A stretch of 64,000 nucleotides of DNA from Thermithiobacillus plumbiphilus (GTDB taxonomy: Bacteria; Pseudomonadota; Gammaproteobacteria; Acidithiobacillales; Thermithiobacillaceae): positions 62,001 to 126,000 of the forward strand of contig NZ_JBBPCO010000002.1 of the NCBI RefSeq assembly GCF_038070005.1. The letters run 5' to 3'. Positions 45,578 to 55,182 of the stretch are shown here, piece by piece. The position numbers were made by a program, and so were the translations under genes. The notes under the pieces were generated by a model. It had not been told where the DNA came from. It saw only the letters and a list, made by a program, of their open reading frames with translations, and searched no databases. Each line of letters opens with the position of its first letter. Within the stretch, counting starts at the first letter, position 1.

Positions 45578-46702
45578 CTAATGCCAGTCATGGCCGGTCA
45601 GTTCCTGCAGGTGCGCCAGGGTTCGGGCGCGGTTCGGGTGATAGCCGATCACAACGATTCGGGTATCGGCCAGGGACGACTTGCCGGGCTGCCAGACGGC
45701 CTCGATGCGGCTGCGCACCCCCTGGACCAGCAGAGGCGCGTCGGCATCCGCTATGGCGGCGAAGCCCTTGATCCGCAGGATGGGCTCGCTGCGCGCCAGT
45801 TGCCGCAGGGCATCGAGTAAGGATACTTGTTGCAATGGCGTCTGGCAGCGGACCATGAAGGACTGCCAGCCCGGATCGTGCTCGTGAAAGTGCTTGTGGG
45901 TCTGCAGGCCGTGGCGGTGCGCTCCAAGCCCGCTGTGGCTGTGGCCATCGAGCAGGTGCTGGTTGGCCAGCGGCCGCAGGCCGAGACCGGGCATGTTCTG
46001 GATCGGGCCATAATGATGCCCCTGCGCTTCGGCGGCGGCCTCGTGCAGGCGCAAGCCGAGCGTCAGCCGGGTATCGAGCCGGGCGCCGTAGGCGAGCTCG
46101 ATGAAGCGCACCCCCGGCGCGAGACGGCGCACCCGCGCCTCGGCGGCCAGCAGCTCGTCCTCGCTCAGATCATTGATCTTGTTGAGCACGACGATGTCGG
46201 CGTTTTCGAGCTGCAGGGCAAAGAGTTCGGCCACCGAGGCATCGGTCTCAGGATCAAGGCCGCTGGCGACGGGCGCCGGATCGAGCTGACCCGCGAGCAG
46301 CAGCGGGGTGTCCACCACCGCCAGCACGGCGTCGAGCACGAAGTCCGCCGCCAGTTCCTCGCTTTGCAGGCGCTCCATGGCGGCGGTGGGCAGGGCCAGG
46401 CCCGAGGTCTCGATCAGGACATGATCGATGAGCTGACGCCGTGCGCGTATCTCGCGCAGGATGGGCAGGAATTCACTGTCCTCGCCATAGGCCACCAGAC
46501 CTTGGGCCAGATCGTGGATCTCGACGGCTTCGCCGCGCTCGTGTTCGCGCAGCAACGCCCCATCAATCGAGACCTCGCCGAATTCATTGACCAGCACCGC
46601 CAGGCGCAGTTGCCGCGTTTGCTCCAGGATCTGCGCGAGCAGGGTGGTCTTGCCGGCGCCGAGAAATCCGGTCACCAGCGTGACGGGAATGCGCGGGCTC
46701 AT
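45578..46702 (-). CDS. cobW: CobW-family metal-handling GTPase lacking the CxCC motif
   Basis: A COG0523 G3E GTPase: P-loop TGFLGAGKTTLLAQIL, VLVNEFGEVSIDGALL, ETSGLALPTA and the base-recognition NKIND. The C-terminal domain follows a histidine-rich linker (HSHSGLGAHRHGLQTHKHFH) suited to metal binding. The usual cysteine motif (GCICC in the CobW type) is replaced by LAQGLVAYGEDSEFLP, with no cysteines in that segment. CobW is thought to deliver cobalt to a chelatase; here the loss of CxCC questions how metal is bound. The start overlaps the cobJ-cobK stop by four bases. Confidence 0.85.
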   Translation of the reverse strand: MSPRIPVTLVTGFLGAGKTTLLAQILEQTRQLRLAVLVNEFGEVSIDGALLREHERGEAVEIHDLAQGLVAYGEDSEFLPILREIRARRQLIDHVLIETSGLALPTAAMERLQSEELAADFVLDAVLAVVDTPLLLAGQLDPAPVASGLDPETDASVAELFALQLENADIVVLNKINDLSEDELLAAEARVRRLAPGVRFIELAYGARLDTRLTLGLRLHEAAAEAQGHHYGPIQNMPGLGLRPLANQHLLDGHSHSGLGAHRHGLQTHKHFHEHDPGWQSFMVRCQTPLQQVSLLDALRQLARSEPILRIKGFAAIADADAPLLVQGVRSRIEAVWQPGKSSLADTRIVVIGYHPNRARTLAHLQELTGHDWH

Positions 46703-48246
46703 GCGGATAGCCCCATTTCTTGCAGCAGCATCTGTAAGACCTCAGGATTCCCGGCGAGTACCGGGTATTCAAGGACAGGGCGGCGGATGACGATGAGCGG
46801 GATGCCGAGTGCTTCAGCCGCAGCCGCCTTGGCCGGAAAGCCGCCCGCCACGCCGGAAGCCTTGCTGATCACGCAATCGATGTCCCAGTCACGCCAGAGT
46901 GCTTGATTAAAGGTTTGCGAAAAGGGGCCCTGCATAGCGCAGATATGGTCCTGCGGGATGCCAAGCGCCAGGGCGCGCTCGATCTGCACCGGGTCAGGCG
47001 GCAGGCGCAGGAACCAGTCGCGCTGCCCGGCGCCTGGGCTGTTCAGGATGCCCGGCAGGTCCTTCGAGCCGCTGGCAAGAAAGATCCGCCGGCCAGTTTC
47101 GATGGCGCGTTCGGCCGCTTGCGCCATGCTGTCGCAGACGATAGCCGATGCCGGCAAGGGCGTGTCGGGCCGTTCGAAGCGCAGGTAGGGCAGATTGAGT
47201 TCGTCGGCCAGTTGCATGAGCTGGCGCGACATGTCCGTGGCATAGGGATGGGTGGCATCGATGATCGCCCGCGCCTGATTCGCCGCGAGTAGTTGCCGGC
47301 GTCGCTCAAGCCCCATGCGACCCGAGACCAGGGGCAGGTCCGGGTAGTCCTGACGGAGCTGCGCGGCGCCATAGGCGCTGGCGGTGGAGACCAGCACGCG
47401 ATGGCCCTGATCCGCCAGTTGCCGGGCCAGGGCATTGCCGTCGCGGGTGCCGGAAAAAACCCAGAGCGCCTGGGCCGGCAGATCTTCCCGGAGTGCTGGC
47501 GCTTCTGCGTCGTCCCAGTTGCCGTAACCGCGCGGGGTGTAGATCCAGTCGCGCCGGCGACGGGTGAAGCGGTTGCCGATCACCAGCGTGGTCAGCATGT
47601 CGAAGGGGCGGCTCGGCAGCTCCGCAAGGGTGCAGATCTCCACCGATTGCTCGGGCCGATAGGCGTTGCGCACGATGCCGCACAGGGTCTGCGGGCGCTT
47701 GTGTGCCTGCAGGATCTCGAGGATGCGATAGACGCCCTGCTGACGCTGACGGCTCTGCACGTTGTAGAGCACCAGCGCCAGATCGGCCTCGGCAATGTGA
47801 CGGGCGCGCTGTTCGATCCAGCCCCAGGGGCAGAGCAGATCCGAGAGGCTCAGGGTCGCGAAGTCATGCGACAGCGGCGCGCCGAGCAGGGCGGCGCAGG
47901 CATTGGCGGCGCTGATGCCGGGCACGACCTGCACATCAAAGGCATCGTCCTCGCGCATCAGCTCAAAAGCGAGCGTGGCCATGGCGTAGATGCCGATGTC
48001 ACCGCTGGAGACAAGCGCCACCTGCCGCCCGGCGCGCGCGGCATCCACCGCCATCTGCGCCCGTTCGCGCTCCTGGGTCAGGGGCGGGCTATGGATTTCC
48101 TTGCCCTCGATCCAGGGCTGGATCCAGCGCAGATAAAGCTCATAACCAACGATGATCTCGCTCGCCTCAAGTGCTGCGATGGCCTGCGGCGGGATGAGCC
48201 CGGCCTCGCCCGGACCCACGGAAACCAGATGCAGCCTGCCTGTCAT
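46699..48246 (-). CDS. cobJK: CobJ-CobK fusion: precorrin-3B C17-methyltransferase and precorrin-6A reductase
   Basis: Residues 1-about 245 are a CobJ/CbiH methyltransferase: VSVGPGEAGLIPPQAIAALE, VALVSSGDIGIYAMATLAFE, VVPGISAANACAALLGAPL. Residues 260-515 match CobK/CbiJ: LWVFSGTRDGNALARQLADQG, IDATHPYATDMSRQLMQLAD and KASGVAGGFPAKAAAAEALG. CobJ contracts the ring and methylates C17; CobK reduces the macrocycle. The fusion makes two non-consecutive activities in one polypeptide. It is linked to cbiG upstream and cobW downstream by ATGA overlaps. Note that the name cobJ or cbiH is equally correct for the first part. Confidence 0.93.
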   Translation of the reverse strand: MTGRLHLVSVGPGEAGLIPPQAIAALEASEIIVGYELYLRWIQPWIEGKEIHSPPLTQERERAQMAVDAARAGRQVALVSSGDIGIYAMATLAFELMREDDAFDVQVVPGISAANACAALLGAPLSHDFATLSLSDLLCPWGWIEQRARHIAEADLALVLYNVQSRQRQQGVYRILEILQAHKRPQTLCGIVRNAYRPEQSVEICTLAELPSRPFDMLTTLVIGNRFTRRRRDWIYTPRGYGNWDDAEAPALREDLPAQALWVFSGTRDGNALARQLADQGHRVLVSTASAYGAAQLRQDYPDLPLVSGRMGLERRRQLLAANQARAIIDATHPYATDMSRQLMQLADELNLPYLRFERPDTPLPASAIVCDSMAQAAERAIETGRRIFLASGSKDLPGILNSPGAGQRDWFLRLPPDPVQIERALALGIPQDHICAMQGPFSQTFNQALWRDWDIDCVISKASGVAGGFPAKAAAAEALGIPLIVIRRPVLEYPVLAGNPEVLQMLLQEMGLSA

Positions 48247-49007
48247 TTGCCCAGTCCTTCCAGAAAGTCATCCGCCACCAGGGCCACGGCCACGCCGTTC
48301 AAGGTAGTCTTGGGTACCAGCATCCGCCCGCGCGGGCTGGCCATCAGAGCGCAGGGCTCGCAGACGCCATCGGCGCCGATCTGCTGGCGCACCCAGTCCG
48401 AGGGCTGGCTGACCCAGGCGCGGGCGGCGACATCCGCCTGGGCAAATACCCGCAGGGGCAGCGCAAATTTTGCGCAAAATTCGAGCAGCCCCGGCTCCGC
48501 GGCCTTGAGATCGATGGTCGCCACTTCGCGGATATCTACCAGTGATCGATCCCCCAGCGCCAGATGCAAGGCGGCCTCGATCTGCGCGCTGGAGGCGCCC
48601 TTGCGACAGCCAACACCCGCCACCAGCGGCTTTGTCGACTCAGTGGCGGTGCTCACCACCGGTGTGGCGCCGAAGGCCGCTGCGACCTGATAGGCCAGCG
48701 CGTTGGCCCCGCCCTCATGCCCGCTCAGGAGTGCGATGGCATGGCGCGCGCCCTCATCCAGCACCACCACGGCCGGATCGCGATGCTTGTCCTGTACCAG
48801 GCCGTCGAGAAAGCGCACGGCAATGCCCGTGGCCATCACCAACACCCACTGGGCGCGCTCATGAAAGCGGGCGCGGAACTGGTCGATCTGATTTGTGTGC
48901 GGGTCTTCCCAGGGCTGGATGAGCTCGCTGCCGAGCCGCGATTGCAAGTGCCTGCCCAAAGGCAGCGCCTCCGGGCGCACCAGCCAGATGCCCATCGCAC
49001 TAAGCAT
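48243..49007 (-). CDS. cbiG: Cobalt-precorrin 5A hydrolase CbiG
   Basis: CbiG opens the delta-lactone and releases acetaldehyde in the oxygen-independent pathway. The 254-residue protein shows MATGIAVRFLDGLVQDKHRDPAVVV, LLSGHEGGANALAYQVA, the ATESTKP motif and the C-terminal VGCRKGASSAQIE domain. GAGG lies eight bases before the ATG at 49007, which is preferred over 49061 and 48995. It overlaps the end of cobM. Confidence 0.93.
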   Translation of the reverse strand: MLSAMGIWLVRPEALPLGRHLQSRLGSELIQPWEDPHTNQIDQFRARFHERAQWVLVMATGIAVRFLDGLVQDKHRDPAVVVLDEGARHAIALLSGHEGGANALAYQVAAAFGATPVVSTATESTKPLVAGVGCRKGASSAQIEAALHLALGDRSLVDIREVATIDLKAAEPGLLEFCAKFALPLRVFAQADVAARAWVSQPSDWVRQQIGADGVCEPCALMASPRGRMLVPKTTLNGVAVALVADDFLEGLGK

Positions 49008-49779
49008 CCGTCGAGTCCTCGCTGCTGCCGCGCCGGAAAATATGGGTGTAGTGCGCGGCATAGAGGCTCGATTCCGCGCCCTCGGTGTGGGCCAGGGCCG
49101 CGCCCACCAGCAGCAGCGAGGTCAGGTTCCAGTCCATGACCTTGATCTCGGAAAGCAGCCGCCCGAGCGTGCTGCGATGACTGCGCTGGTCCGGCCAGCT
49201 CGCCCGGTGCACCAGCGCCACCGGGGTCTCGGGCGGATAGTGCCTGGCAAGATCAGCAATGATTTGTTTGAGATGCGGGCCGGACAGGAAGATGCACATG
49301 CTGGCCTGATGCCGGGCCAGTTCATCGATGGATTCGAGCGCCGGCACCGCCGAGGCGCGGCCTGAAACGCGGGTGAGAATGATGCTCTGCGACACGCCGG
49401 GCCGGGTCAGCTCGCTGCCGATCAGCGCCGCCGCTGCGGTAAAGGACGACACGCCCGGCACGATCTCGTAGGGGATGCCCAGGCGCTCCAGACGCCGCAT
49501 CTGCTCTGCAGTGGCGCCATAGATGGCAGGATCGCCGGAGTGCAGGCGCGCCACGTCCCAGCCGGCTTCATGGGCGCGGCGGTATTGCGCCTCCTGCTCA
49601 TCCAGATTGAGACCGGCGGTGTCGATGATCTCGGCATCCGCCCGGCAGTGTTGCAGGATATCGGTCGGCACCAGCGAACCGGCATAGAGCACCAGCGGCG
49701 CGCTTTGCAGGATGCGCGCGCCGCGCAGGGTGATGAGATCGGCCGCGCCGGGCCCGGCGCCAATGAAATGGACAGTCAT
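49000..49779 (-). CDS. cobM: Precorrin-4 C11-methyltransferase CobM/CbiF
   Basis: This SAM-dependent methyltransferase methylates C11. Of 259 residues it shows HFIGAGPGAADLITLRGARI, ARLHSGDPAIYGATAEQM, YEIVPGVSSFTAAAALIGSE and LVHRASWPDQ, all CobM signatures. The start overlaps the cobI stop by four bases. It is called CbiF in the anaerobic pathway, which the presence of CbiD and CbiG indicates. Confidence 0.96.
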   Translation of the reverse strand: MTVHFIGAGPGAADLITLRGARILQSAPLVLYAGSLVPTDILQHCRADAEIIDTAGLNLDEQEAQYRRAHEAGWDVARLHSGDPAIYGATAEQMRRLERLGIPYEIVPGVSSFTAAAALIGSELTRPGVSQSIILTRVSGRASAVPALESIDELARHQASMCIFLSGPHLKQIIADLARHYPPETPVALVHRASWPDQRSHRSTLGRLLSEIKVMDWNLTSLLLVGAALAHTEGAESSLYAAHYTHIFRRGSSEDSTDA

Positions 49780-50525
49780 GCCGGGGCTCCGGGTGCGTGG
49801 CGAGGGGTGCGAGCTTCGCGGCGGATGAGCAGGGTCGAAAGATAACCGCTGGCAGTCGCGGGGTCGAGCGCGCCGAGATCATGGCAAAGCACTTCGCCGG
49901 GCAGGCCCAAGCGCTGGGCGAAGGCACAGTGCGCGAGTATTTCCAGCTCGCGCAGGACATCGAGTACCGCGGGCAGGAGCCGGCCGATCTTCATCAGCAC
50001 CACCACGTCATGGCTCAGGATGTCGGCGCGCAACGCGGTCATGTCGTCCGGGCAGGGCAGGATCAGGATGCGCTCCCGGCCTTCCCCCAAGGGCCAGGAC
50101 AGGGCAGCGGCGCTGGCGGCGAAGCTCGTCACCCCCGGAAAGGTGCGGTGACACAAATCGGGCTCTTCATCCTGAAGGGCTGCGAGCAGATAGCCATAGG
50201 TCGAATAGGTCAGGGAATCTCCGAGCGTGAGATAGGCCACGTTCCGCCCGGCTCGCAGTTCCGCTGCAATGTCTGCGGCCAGTTGCGCGTAGTGGGATGC
50301 AAGCAGGCTGCGGTCCGAGGCCATCAGGAATTCGACTTCACGAAAGCGTTCAGCGGGCAGGTCCAGGCCCGCCAGACACTGGCGCGCCACGGAGACATCA
50401 CTTGATTGCGCGCGCGGCAGGTAGATCAGGTCCGCCTGCCTGAGCGCCTCGACCGCCGCCACCGGGATCAGCCCCGCCGGGCCAGGCCCCACGCCGATGC
50501 CAAAAAACTGCCCCAGGCTGCTCAT
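49776..50525 (-). CDS. cobI: Precorrin-2 C20-methyltransferase CobI/CbiL
   Basis: Methylates C20 of (cobalt-)precorrin-2, the first committed ring methylation after CobA. The 249-residue protein reads FGIGVGPGPAGLIPVAAVEALRQ, VAYLTLGDSLTYSTYGYLLAAL and FPGVTSFAASAAALSWPLGEG. These fit CobI/CbiL. It overlaps both cbiD and cobM by four bases. Confidence 0.95.
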   Translation of the reverse strand: MSSLGQFFGIGVGPGPAGLIPVAAVEALRQADLIYLPRAQSSDVSVARQCLAGLDLPAERFREVEFLMASDRSLLASHYAQLAADIAAELRAGRNVAYLTLGDSLTYSTYGYLLAALQDEEPDLCHRTFPGVTSFAASAAALSWPLGEGRERILILPCPDDMTALRADILSHDVVVLMKIGRLLPAVLDVLRELEILAHCAFAQRLGLPGEVLCHDLGALDPATASGYLSTLLIRREARTPRHAPGAPA

Positions 50526-51652
50526 GCCGCCGCCCCGATGGCCTGGCCGTTCATGGCGAAAAGGCGCACCGCAACCTGGCGCACGGCCGGCACCCGTGCC
50601 TGCATCAGTTCAGCGCTGCGCTGCTCGATGCTGCGCCAGAGCCTGGGCGCGGCGGGGTCGGGCCGCAGCATCTCGATCACGTTTTCCACGGTATTGGCCG
50701 CCTCGATGGCCTGCACCTGTTCGCGGGCAAAGCCGCAATCGGCCGCCACCGCCGCCACCGTCTGCATGGCCATGCCGCTCTTGCCCGAATGCGTATCCCA
50801 GACGCCGTCGAGCACCTTGGCGATCTTGCCCGGATGCCCCAGCACCCACAGGGTATCGAGCCGAAAATCCATCTCTTCGAGCGTCTGCTGGGTATAATCG
50901 AGCGCGGCGCCGACGAAATTGGCGATCTGCACCACTTGCTTTGCGGGCAGACGCAGATGGTCGCGCGCGTAGGCTTTGCCGATCTTGCCCGGCGTGAAGG
51001 CGATAGCCGTCGGCCGATCCCCGAGTGCAACACGAATATAGACCTCGATTGAGGCCATCCAGGCCGCCATCGACATCGGTTCGACGATGCCGCTGGTACC
51101 CAGAATCGAGATGCCGCCGACGATGCCCAGTCGCGGATTGAAGGTCTTGCGGGCGATCTCCGCGCCATCGACGCAGCCAATCACCAGATCAAAGCCGGGA
51201 TTCATCGCGCCCGCCAGCACCTCGTCCACGGCCATGCGCATCATCTGGCGCGGTACCGGATTTATAGCCGGCTCGCCGACCGGCACGCGAATCCCGGGCG
51301 CGGTCACGGTACCCACGCCGGGCCCGGCGCGAAAGCGGATGTCGCCGCACTGATTGATCAGCACCATGGCCACGATGCGCGCGCCGTCGGTCACATCCGG
51401 ATCGTCGCCAGCCTGTTTGATCACTTCGGCCTCGGCGCAGTCCGGCCCCAGGCGGCGCAGGGCATGAATGGGAATGAGCAGATAATGATCGGGATCGGGC
51501 AGGCTGACCTCGACCTGGGAAGCCCTTTCATTGCGCAGCAAAAGCAGCAAGGCGGCCTTGACCGCGGCTGTCGCAGCACTGCCCGTGCTGAAGCCGCGCC
51601 GTAGGCCGTTTGGGGCAAGGATGGCGAGATCGAAAGGCCGGCGTCTGGTCAC
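50522..51652 (-). CDS. cbiD: Cobalt-precorrin-5B C1-methyltransferase CbiD
   Basis: CbiD methylates C1 in the oxygen-independent pathway. The 376-residue protein has [20 protein letters not shown], the [22 protein letters not shown] region and [19 protein letters not shown], which are family-specific. The start is a GTG at 51652 overlapping the cbiX-cbiC stop (GTGA). CbiD here with CbiG and no CobG or CobF points to the anaerobic route. Confidence 0.96.
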   Translation of the reverse strand: MTRRRPFDLAILAPNGLRRGFSTGSAATAAVKAALLLLLRNERASQVEVSLPDPDHYLLIPIHALRRLGPDCAEAEVIKQAGDDPDVTDGARIVAMVLINQCGDIRFRAGPGVGTVTAPGIRVPVGEPAINPVPRQMMRMAVDEVLAGAMNPGFDLVIGCVDGAEIARKTFNPRLGIVGGISILGTSGIVEPMSMAAWMASIEVYIRVALGDRPTAIAFTPGKIGKAYARDHLRLPAKQVVQIANFVGAALDYTQQTLEEMDFRLDTLWVLGHPGKIAKVLDGVWDTHSGKSGMAMQTVAAVAADCGFAREQVQAIEAANTVENVIEMLRPDPAAPRLWRSIEQRSAELMQARVPAVRQVAVRLFAMNGQAIGAAA

Positions 51653-53205
51653 GAACCATCTCCACTGATCTCATCCAGCGCGCCGATCATCAGGGCATTG
51701 ACCACCGAGGCGGCCCAGGGCGAGCCGCCGCGCGTGCCTTCATTGGTGATGCGCGGCACCTGCATCAGCCGGCGCAGCGCCGCCTTGGATTCGCGGGTGC
51801 CGACGAAACCCACCGGCAGGCCGATCACCAGTTGCGGCCGCCAACCCTGCTCGCGCACCAGGCGCACGGTCTCGAAGATCGCCGTTGGGGCATCGCCAAT
51901 CGCGAGCACGACATCGTTGCCCCACTTCTCCCAGGCGCGGCGAATGCCGGCCGCCGAGCGCGTGATGCCAAAGTGCGCCGCCATCAGATGGCTTTCCTCA
52001 TCATGCACCCCGCACCAGGTGGAAATCCCCAGCTGCGCGAGCAGGCTCTGCTTGAGCCCGCTCTGCACCATGCTGACATCCGTGACCACGCGCCGGCAGC
52101 GCAGCAGGGCGCGGATGCCGATCCCTACCGCGCCGGGCGAGAAAAAGATCTCGTCGGCCACGCCAAAGTCCCCACTGGTATGCACCAGACGCTTGAGCAC
52201 CCGGTGCTGATCGGCAGGGAATACCGACCAGTCGCGCCCATGCTCGATGATGGCCATGCTCTCGGCCTCGATCGGATGCGGCTGATAGGGCGCAGGAGCC
52301 GGCGGCTCGGATGCGGTCTCCGGCTCGCGCCCCGCCAAGCCTCGCACCTTGCCGTGATGCCCCTGCTGAGGCTCGCCGACCTGCCCCTCGAATCCCACGA
52401 TCTGCACCCGGTACTTGCACAAGGCGCAATTCATCGCCGCCCGTCCGGCAATGCCCTCGCGCGCGCGTTCCAGAAACACTTCCGCGACCAGCGGGTGGGG
52501 GCCGAGATAGCCGGCCTTGAGCACTTCGATGTCCGCATGGCGAGCCGCCAGGGCATCAACGGCCGCGTAAATGCGCTTGACCAGCACGCCATCGAAGAGA
52601 AAATAGGGCAGCACCAGCAGGCGCCTGTAACCGAGCTTCACCGCACTTTTCAGGCCTTCTGCAACGAGCGGTTTTGCCGTCCCGGCATAGCACACCATGG
52701 ACGCGCCAAAGCCCATGCCTTCTTCGAGCATGCGCGCGAGTTTTGCGACCTCGGAATTGGCGTCCGGGTCCGAGGTGCCGCGCCCGACCACGACAAGACA
52801 GGTCTCGCTGCGCGACAGCACCTGTGAAGCAGTGGCCTCGGCTTCGATCAGCCGCGAGCGGCAGGCCGCCAGCAGCTTCGGGTGCAGGTCCAGCGCTGCG
52901 CCGAAATGAAATTCCACTTCCGGATGCAGCCTTTGCAGGGCCAGCAACTCGCTGGGCATGTCATTCTTGGCATGGGTGGCGGCGAACAGCACGCCGGGCA
53001 GCATCACCACCTTCCTGGCGCCCGCCGCGATCACGTCCTCGACTGCCGTGTCGATGGTGGGTGTCGCGAACTCCAGATATCCATGCAGGATGCGCCGATC
53101 GGGCGCGCGCGCCTGCACCAGGGCCACCAGTTGCTCGAACTCGCGCAGCCCGTCGGGGTCACGGCTGCCATGGCCGGCGAGCACGATGGCGTAATCGTCG
53201 TTCAA
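51649..53205 (-). CDS. cbiXC: CbiX-CbiC fusion: sirohydrochlorin cobaltochelatase and precorrin-8X methylmutase
   Basis: The first 270 residues contain two CbiX-type repeats: [20 protein letters not shown] and [20 protein letters not shown] in the first, with both metal-site histidines, and [20 protein letters not shown] in the second. [13 protein letters not shown] cysteine pair and QQGHHG follow, like the Fe-S/His tail of long CbiX. Residues about 335-518 are CbiC/CobH ([55 protein letters not shown]). The TTG at 53205 overlaps the cbiE stop (TTGA), deciding the start. It joins cobalt insertion and the last ring step in one chain. Confidence 0.92.
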   Translation of the reverse strand: MNDDYAIVLAGHGSRDPDGLREFEQLVALVQARAPDRRILHGYLEFATPTIDTAVEDVIAAGARKVVMLPGVLFAATHAKNDMPSELLALQRLHPEVEFHFGAALDLHPKLLAACRSRLIEAEATASQVLSRSETCLVVVGRGTSDPDANSEVAKLARMLEEGMGFGASMVCYAGTAKPLVAEGLKSAVKLGYRRLLVLPYFLFDGVLVKRIYAAVDALAARHADIEVLKAGYLGPHPLVAEVFLERAREGIAGRAAMNCALCKYRVQIVGFEGQVGEPQQGHHGKVRGLAGREPETASEPPAPAPYQPHPIEAESMAIIEHGRDWSVFPADQHRVLKRLVHTSGDFGVADEIFFSPGAVGIGIRALLRCRRVVTDVSMVQSGLKQSLLAQLGISTWCGVHDEESHLMAAHFGITRSAAGIRRAWEKWGNDVVLAIGDAPTAIFETVRLVREQGWRPQLVIGLPVGFVGTRESKAALRRLMQVPRITNEGTRGGSPWAASVVNALMIGALDEISGDGS

Positions 53206-53885
53206 GGCGTGGGCTCGATCTGGCTTGGCATCGGCGCCAGGCTGCGGATCAGCATGATGCTCATGTCGCTGAATTCCTGCCTGCAATCGGCAAGCTGGCC
53301 CTGCCACTGCGCCTCGGCCCCGGTGAGGTGCTCCCAGACTTCGACCGGCTGCGTGGCCGGCACGCCCTGATCCAGCAGCCAGGCGGCAATGTCGCGCGGC
53401 ATGAAATCCCAGGGGCGGGGAATGATGATGGCATTGCGCGTGTCCGCCAGGGCATGCACCAGATGCTGTTTGAAGGGCTCGAGATCACCACGCCGGTGAA
53501 AGGTGATGAAGGTCGTCTCATCAAAACAGACCCGCGCCTTGGAAGCCAGCACCTGGGCCGAGGAGATGCCAGGACGCGTCTCCACCGGGTGGCCGCAGGC
53601 GCGCTCGACCCGCTCCAGATACTGAAAGCCACTGAAATGAATGTCGCCCATGAACACCACCACGCAGCGCTGGCCGGCATGATGCGCCGCCGCCACGGTA
53701 TCGAGCTTCGCCACCTGATCGCGATAGCCCATGGTCACGATCTCGGCCTCGGGCGCAATCAAGGGGCGCACCAGATTCACCACGGCATCGAAGCCCGCCA
53801 CCACATCCGCCTCGCGGATCAGCCGGGCCGAGCCCTGCGGCAGGTAATCGAGATCGCCGGGCCCGGCGCCAATGCAGATGATCAT
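53202..53885 (-). CDS. cbiE: Cobalt-precorrin-7 C5-methyltransferase CbiE
   Basis: The 227-residue protein matches the CbiE half of Cob[57 protein letters not shown] and [20 protein letters not shown]. It methylates C5. CobL of aerobic organisms has a second, CbiT-type domain for C15 methylation and decarboxylation; that domain is absent, and no cbiT is seen nearby. It overlaps cobA and cbiX-cbiC by four bases. Confidence 0.9.
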   Translation of the reverse strand: MIICIGAGPGDLDYLPQGSARLIREADVVAGFDAVVNLVRPLIAPEAEIVTMGYRDQVAKLDTVAAAHHAGQRCVVVFMGDIHFSGFQYLERVERACGHPVETRPGISSAQVLASKARVCFDETTFITFHRRGDLEPFKQHLVHALADTRNAIIIPRPWDFMPRDIAAWLLDQGVPATQPVEVWEHLTGAEAQWQGQLADCRQEFSDMSIMLIRSLAPMPSQIEPTP

Positions 53886-54640
53886 GCCTCTTCCTTTTGA
53901 AGTGTTTCCATGGACTGCGGCAGGGCCGACAGCGCCGCCACCGCGCCAATGACGACGATGGCCGGACTGCCCAGCCCGGCCGCCTCGGCCGCGATCGGGA
54001 GGGCGCCGAGCTGGCTGAGCAACTGGCGCTGCGCCGGCAGGGTCGCGTGCTGGATGATGGCGGCCGGCGTGTCCGCCGCGAGCCCGGCGCTCAGCAATTG
54101 CTCGCAGATATCCGCGAGCTTGCGCATGCCCATATAGATCACCAGGGTCATGCCACTTTGCGCTAGCACCCGCCAGTCCGGCTCGTCGTCGGCGAGCGTA
54201 TGCCCGGTCACGAAGGTCACGCCATGGGCATGATCGCGATGGGTCAGCGGCATGCCGATGCTGGCTGGTCCTGCCATCCCCGCGCTGATGCCGTTGATGA
54301 TCTCCACGGCGATGCCCGCCGCCTGCAGGGCCTGCATCTCCTCGCCGGCGCGACCAAAGATCATCGGGTCACCGCCCTTGACCCGCGCCACGCACTGTCC
54401 GCTGCGCGCGCGTTCCAGCATCTCGCTCAGGATGAAATCCTGCGAGGTGGACTGGCAGCCGCCGCGTTTGCCCACGCGCACGATCTCGGCCTCGGGCCGC
54501 GCGAACTGCAGGATCGCCGGGTTGGCGAGATCATCGAGGAGCACGACGTCCGCCAGGCCCAGCACCCGCACTGCCTTCAATGTCAGCAGTTCGATGTCGC
54601 CCGGCCCCGCGCCAATGAGATAAACCTTGCCCAGTGTCAT
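53882..54640 (-). CDS. cobA: Uroporphyrinogen-III C-methyltransferase CobA
   Basis: CobA (SUMT) makes precorrin-2 from uroporphyrinogen III, the branch point to cobalamin and siroheme. The 252 residues start [20 protein letters not shown], with [48 protein letters not shown] and [19 protein letters not shown]. The ATG at 54640 replaces a longer frame to 54688. It has no CysG-type dehydrogenase/ferrochelatase domain, so precorrin-2 oxidation must occur elsewhere if CbiX uses sirohydrochlorin. Confidence 0.96.
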   Translation of the reverse strand: MTLGKVYLIGAGPGDIELLTLKAVRVLGLADVVLLDDLANPAILQFARPEAEIVRVGKRGGCQSTSQDFILSEMLERARSGQCVARVKGGDPMIFGRAGEEMQALQAAGIAVEIINGISAGMAGPASIGMPLTHRDHAHGVTFVTGHTLADDEPDWRVLAQSGMTLVIYMGMRKLADICEQLLSAGLAADTPAAIIQHATLPAQRQLLSQLGALPIAAEAAGLGSPAIVVIGAVAALSALPQSMETLQKEEA

Positions 54641-54714
54641 AAGCGGGGATTCTATCAGAAAGAAGGCGTGTGTTCCGATGGGCTGCATTCTGCAGCGTTA
54701 CGCCGTTCAGGCTG

Positions 54715-55182
54715 TCATTGCCGGAAGTTTTTGTGAAACAGCCTGTCGTCCCAGATGACAGCCTGCGGCTTCGATATGATCAGCTGCTGCGCTTCGGGAT
54801 GGAGAGGGTTGACCAGGGCATTCCACTCCTCGCGCGCAACCACGGAGGGTACCAGCAGAATTGCACTGCGCCGTTCATCGAGCCACTGGTCACCGGCTTG
54901 TCGGGCGCCTGTGCTGTCCTCGGTGTCCCAATCAGGCGGGAGCATCTGAAGGCTCAGCCGCTCCACCGAAATCCCATCGGGTACATCGGCGCAGACATAG
55001 CTTTGATTGCGTGGGATCTTTCCAATCCTGGCATGGACCAGCACCTCCAGCATCGCGCCGGCGAAGGTCAGGGAGCCATAAATGACGGGTTTGCCCCGAC
55101 TATTCCAGCGACCGCCCATGAGCATGGCCCCCGTTCCATCCCAGAGGGCGTGTCTCGCATCAGCAATCCGAAAGATCCGCAC
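54715..55182 (-). CDS. RES-domain toxin
   Basis: The 155-residue protein carries GGRWNSRGKPVIYGSLTFAG followed by an AMLEVLVHAR helix, the R-E-S residues of RES toxins, which consume NAD+ or ADP-ribosylate targets in known members. Its ATG overlaps the stop of the antitoxin gene by one base, the standard RES-Xre order with the antitoxin first. It lies 74 bp downstream of cobA's start, between chlID and cobA. Confidence 0.88.
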   Translation of the reverse strand: MRIFRIADARHALWDGTGAMLMGGRWNSRGKPVIYGSLTFAGAMLEVLVHARIGKIPRNQSYVCADVPDGISVERLSLQMLPPDWDTEDSTGARQAGDQWLDERRSAILLVPSVVAREEWNALVNPLHPEAQQLIISKPQAVIWDDRLFHKNFRQ

